Assembly: GCA_050287105.1 (NCBI GenBank)
Contig: JBNKBG010000092.1
Location: forward strand, 1-8,658
Direction: 5' to 3'
Length of the DNA: 8,658 nt
Source of the DNA: JAPHTQ01 sp050287105
Lineage (GTDB): Bacteria > Pseudomonadota > Gammaproteobacteria > Thiohalomonadales > Thiohalomonadaceae
Numbering within the stretch: position 1 is the stretch's first letter; each line of letters begins with the position of its first letter. This document shows positions 7,001 to 8,658 of this stretch, piece after piece. Under the pieces are notes generated by a model. It searched no databases. It worked only from the letters and a program-made list of their open reading frames with translations, and was not told the DNA's origin. A program made the translations under genes and the position numbers.

Positions 7001-7225
7001 AATGCTCTGCAACTCCTTTTCCATGGGGCGAATCAGCAGGCGCTCGGCATCCTCCGGCGAAATCCCCTCGTGACTCATGGAGACATAGATGATCGGGATC
7101 GCCACATCCGGGTCCGACTCCTTGGGTATGGTGACGTAGGAGACGCTGCCGCTGATCAGGATCAGCACCAGCAGGGCAAGGACCGTACGGGAACGATCGA
7201 AAGCAGCGTTAATGAGGTTTTTCAT
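4088..7225 (-). CDS. RND-family efflux permease (inner membrane)
   Basis: This is the proton-driven pump of a tripartite efflux system. The protein has 1045 residues, the standard RND length. Layout inferred from hydrophobicity: TM1 about 12-32, a large periplasmic loop about 33-335, TM2-TM6 about 337-482, TM7 about 530-550, a second periplasmic loop about 551-862 and TM8-TM12 about 863-1028. The TM4 motif reads MLIDGAIVVTEMADR with D398 followed by G399, where AcrB has two aspartates; TM10 reads GIVVNNNIVLID with N930 where AcrB has lysine 940. The pump therefore has a non-AcrB proton relay, in TM4 closer to heavy-metal RND pumps, but I see no metal-specific motif, so the substrate is unknown. 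The start at 7225 (MKNLINAAFDRSR) is preferred over an in-frame ATG at 7279, since it begins one base after the adaptor's TGA stop and puts TM1 near the N-terminus. It is the last gene of the padR-adaptor-permease operon. Confidence 0.93.
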   Translation of the reverse strand: MKNLINAAFDRSRTVLALLVLILISGSVSYVTIPKESDPDVAIPIIYVSMSHEGISPEDAERLLIRPMEKELQSIEGVKEMRSNAEEGHASVLLEFDAGFDSDQALQDVREKVDLAKSKLPADTDEPTVNEVNVALFPVLVVTLAGNVPERTLLTLARDLKDKIEGLREVLEAKIAGDREEVVDIVVEPRVLDSYGISYEELINFIWRNNKLVAAGALDTGKGRFSVKVPGLLEGAEDVFSLPVKVVEDRVVTFGDVAMVRRTFKDPTSFARVNGNPAISLEISKRVGQNVIETIDKVRAIVAAEQATWPEGVEISFSQDKSKDVKDMLSDLQNNVLSAVLLVMVVIVAALGVRTAGLVGVAIPGSFLAGILIIDSMGLTINIVVLFALIMAVGMLIDGAIVVTEMADRKMIEGMPREEAYAFAARRMSWPITASTATTLAAFMPLLFWPGVVGEFMKYLPITLLATLSASLFMALIFVPTLGELVGKRSPLSEEALHSLAAAETGELHEIGGLTGLYVRTLEKLLVHPGKILGACFAFLLFVYVIYGVFGKGVEFFPKVEPQQAAVNVLARGNLSVYEQDALVKQVEDRILGLNGIKTLYSHSGLGLASGGQDVPPDTIGVIQMEFGDWDKRAPADDILAEIRRRTADIAGIHIETRKQEGGPPGGKPVQLQIGSRYPQMLEPAVVKIRELIDEVGGFVDVEDDRPLPGIEWQINVDRTKAARFGADITIVGNAVQMVTNGIKVSSYRPDDADDEVDIIVRLPEDQRDLDSLDRLRVQTRYGLVPISNFVTSQPAPKRGNISRVDGQRVMTVKADVPQGILPANKVIEIQQWLDKNVQLDSRLDLKFKGEDEDQREAQEFLGNAFMVALFIMAIILVTQFNSFYQAFLILTAVIFSTVGVLLGLLTTGQPFGIVMSGVGVIALAGIVVNNNIVLIDTYNILRQQGMEVVEAILRTAAQRLRPVLLTTITTILGLMPMVLKLNLDLVNRDVTFGAPSTQWWVQLATGVAGGLAFATILTLVLTPCMLLLGEHLGQYMKRLRHKEA

Positions 7226-7226
7226 A

Positions 7227-8291
7227 TCAAAGGACGTCCTGCTCGCGAGCGATCTCCACCTTGTCGCCATCGCGCACAAAACCCTGGCCGACGGTGATCA
7301 GATCCATACTCTCCGGCAGACCGCCGAGCCACAGGCCGTCACGTTCCGATTTCAGAATATCCACCGGATAGAAACGCACGATACTGTCGCGATCGACAAT
7401 CTTCAGTCCGAGAACTCCGGCATCATTCAGTGACAGCAGTGCGGGGGAGATTTTGTGTGCGGGGGTGAGATCCAGTGGCACACGGATGGTGGCGCTCATC
7501 CCACCACGTTGCTGCGGTTGCGGATTGGCCACCTCTACCTCCATGGCATAAGTGCGGGTATTGCTATCGGCTACCGGGGCAACAAAGGTCAGCTTACCGC
7601 TCATCTTTACGCCGTTACTCAACTCCACATTGGCGTCCAGCCCCATCTTTAGCTTATCCACTTCGTTTTCGGAAACATCGCCACGAAACACCAGCGGATC
7701 AAGATTGACGATGGTATAGGCCGGGTCGCCCACCTTGAGATAATCACCCACGCCGGCATGGCGCGCCTGAATCGTCCCATCAAAGGGGGCGGCGAGGTTC
7801 TGCCTTTGCATGTTCAGTTCAGCATTTTTGAGCAGGGTTTTGGCGCTGTTAAGCAGGGTCAGCGCCTCGGCCAGTTGACGCTCGGCCTGTAAGCCCTGGC
7901 TCTTGAGTCGTTTGGCACCGTCATACTCCAGCTTGCGCTGCTCAACCAGGGCACGCGCCTCTTCGAGTTGCCGTGGACGCATATCTGCCTCCAGGCGCAA
8001 TACCGTGTCACCACGCTTTACCGCGCTACCCCTGTCGGCAACGACCTTTTCCACCTGCCCGGCGGTCTGTGCCATGACCAGCGCTTCACTCTTCGCCTGG
8101 CTCTGTCCCTGCACCATCACCTCGCGTTGCATCGGTTTGGCCTGGTAACGGACTACCTGTACCCGGGTCAATTTATGTACGGGTGCCGCTGTCGCTTCAG
8201 CTTCTACGCTGCCACTACTGAAGACCCCACTCAGCATCCATAGGGTAACGACAACGACGATTCCTGCCGCAATGATATAGGAGCGTTTCAC
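7227..8291 (-). CDS. RND efflux periplasmic adaptor (membrane-fusion protein, HlyD/AcrA type)
   Basis: The adaptor joins the RND permease to an outer-membrane channel. The protein has 354 residues from a GTG start at 8291, chosen because its GTGA overlaps the upstream gene's stop and because it starts with a short basic segment and one hydrophobic anchor (about residues 5-22, IIAAGIVVVVTLWMLSGVF). There is no lipobox cysteine, so it is probably anchored by an uncleaved signal rather than by lipid. Then come a split lipoyl (barrel-sandwich) domain (about 65-102 and 165-198, with GQVEKVVADRGSAVKRGD and LAAPFDGTIQARHAGVGDYL), a helical hairpin between (about 104-163, rich in E, R, L, A), a beta-barrel (about 200-272, beginning LVFRGDVSENEVDKL) and a membrane-proximal domain to the end. 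The gene ends TGA one base before the permease ATG, so the two are translationally coupled. Substrate cannot be read from the sequence. Confidence 0.93.
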   Translation of the reverse strand: MKRSYIIAAGIVVVVTLWMLSGVFSSGSVEAEATAAPVHKLTRVQVVRYQAKPMQREVMVQGQSQAKSEALVMAQTAGQVEKVVADRGSAVKRGDTVLRLEADMRPRQLEEARALVEQRKLEYDGAKRLKSQGLQAERQLAEALTLLNSAKTLLKNAELNMQRQNLAAPFDGTIQARHAGVGDYLKVGDPAYTIVNLDPLVFRGDVSENEVDKLKMGLDANVELSNGVKMSGKLTFVAPVADSNTRTYAMEVEVANPQPQQRGGMSATIRVPLDLTPAHKISPALLSLNDAGVLGLKIVDRDSIVRFYPVDILKSERDGLWLGGLPESMDLITVGQGFVRDGDKVEIAREQDVL

Positions 8292-8658
8292 GATGTCTGT
8301 TCCTGTTGTTCCTGTAGCTTCTGGATAAGTTCTGCGCGGTGCTGCTGAATGTATTCCCTGCCTGCCTGCAATACGGCGAGGCCAAACCCTCCGGTAAAGC
8401 GCACACCGGGCATCATCGTACACTCGCATGATTCGTCATTAATGCAGGATCCGATCTCGGCAATCTGACGCTCAATGTCAGCCAGGCGGGCATCAAAAAC
8501 CTTGCCAAGCTGCTCCGGCGATAACAGATGCGCAAAGACCATTAGCACCAGAAAATCTGAACGAACCCGATGGTTGGGATAGGTCTCCGCCAGTGCCGCT
8601 GTAAAGGCTTCACGGCCGCTTTCTGTCAGACCATAGACCTTCTTCGCCGGGCGCTTTT
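8288..8658 (-). CDS. PadR-family transcriptional regulator (C-terminal part, runs off window)
   Basis: The 122 visible residues are the end of a PadR-type regulator; its DNA-recognition helix lies beyond the window. The first residues, RPAKKVYGLTESGREAF, are the winged-helix wing of PadR proteins, followed by a helical effector and dimerisation region (LVLMVFAHLLSPEQLGKVFDARLADIERQIAEI). A second helical part contains GVRFTGGFGLAVLQAGREYIQQHRAEL and a glutamine-rich tail. Between them is a cysteine cluster, SCINDESCEC (codons at 8446-8420), which suggests metal or redox sensing but is not proof. The TGA stop overlaps the adaptor GTG start by four bases, so regulator and pump are co-transcribed. 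PadR proteins are usually repressors; autoregulation of this efflux operon is the natural inference. The operon promoter is outside the window. Confidence 0.85.
   Translation of the reverse strand, partial: KRPAKKVYGLTESGREAFTAALAETYPNHRVRSDFLVLMVFAHLLSPEQLGKVFDARLADIERQIAEIGSCINDESCECTMMPGVRFTGGFGLAVLQAGREYIQQHRAELIQKLQEQQEQTS

Noticed and set aside
7226..7279. Longer permease start at 7279
   Set aside because: It would overlap the adaptor gene by 53 bases and add an 18-residue basic leader not typical of RND pumps. The ATG at 7225 sits one base after the adaptor stop and gives the usual short N-terminus before TM1.
8292..8429. Longer adaptor start at 8429
   Set aside because: It would place 46 residues before the hydrophobic signal anchor and overlap the regulator gene deeply. 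The GTG at 8291 gives a normal basic-hydrophobic N-terminus and a 4-base overlap.
8288..8658. TetR/AcrR identity for the regulator next to the RND pump
   Set aside because: Although TetR repressors are common in this context, the visible RPAKKVYGLTESGREAF wing and the following helices are of PadR type.

Overview
The window is a compact piece of a gammaproteobacterial chromosome of moderate-to-high GC, with every recognisable gene on the minus strand. The miaB - phoH/ybeZ - ybeY order and the close match of all three proteins to their gammaproteobacterial forms support the assignment. I cannot name a genus. Short heptamer repeats between genes, as seen at the miaB/phoH junction, are reminiscent of some sulfur-oxidising gammaproteobacteria, but this is only a hint.

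Read in the direction of transcription (high to low coordinates), the window has three transcriptional blocks. (1) 8658 to 4088 is an efflux operon: the C-terminal part of a PadR-family regulator, a membrane-fusion (periplasmic adaptor) protein and an RND inner-membrane permease. The genes are packed with a 4-base overlap and then a 1-base gap, so they are almost certainly co-transcribed and translationally coupled. No outer-membrane channel gene is present here. (2) 4087 to 2670 is a single ammonium transporter gene, amt. It has a nitrogen-control region upstream (a sigma-54-type -24/-12 promoter and two NtrC-like dyads) and a strong hairpin terminator downstream. (3) 2660 to 1 is an RNA-maturation operon: miaB (tRNA ms2i6A methylthiotransferase), phoH/ybeZ (ATPase) and the start of ybeY (endoribonuclease / rRNA maturation), preceded by a possible sigma-70 promoter.

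The most unusual structure is at the miaB/phoH junction (1185-1270). Two arrays of an imperfect 7-base repeat (CCTGNNA, or TNNCAGG on the other strand) face each other as inverted arms. One arm runs into the last codons of miaB. The other abuts the phoH start codon and places CCTCCT, resembling the anti-Shine-Dalgarno sequence, where a ribosome binding site is expected. The second most informative region is the amt promoter (3952-4048), where one NtrC-like dyad lies about 98 bases upstream of the predicted start and another overlaps the -24 element. Smaller points of interest are a cysteine cluster in the PadR regulator and a non-AcrB proton-relay signature in the permease. I found no tRNA, rRNA, CRISPR array or insertion sequence. 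The gene content is otherwise conventional, and I do not see a wholly new multi-gene system.
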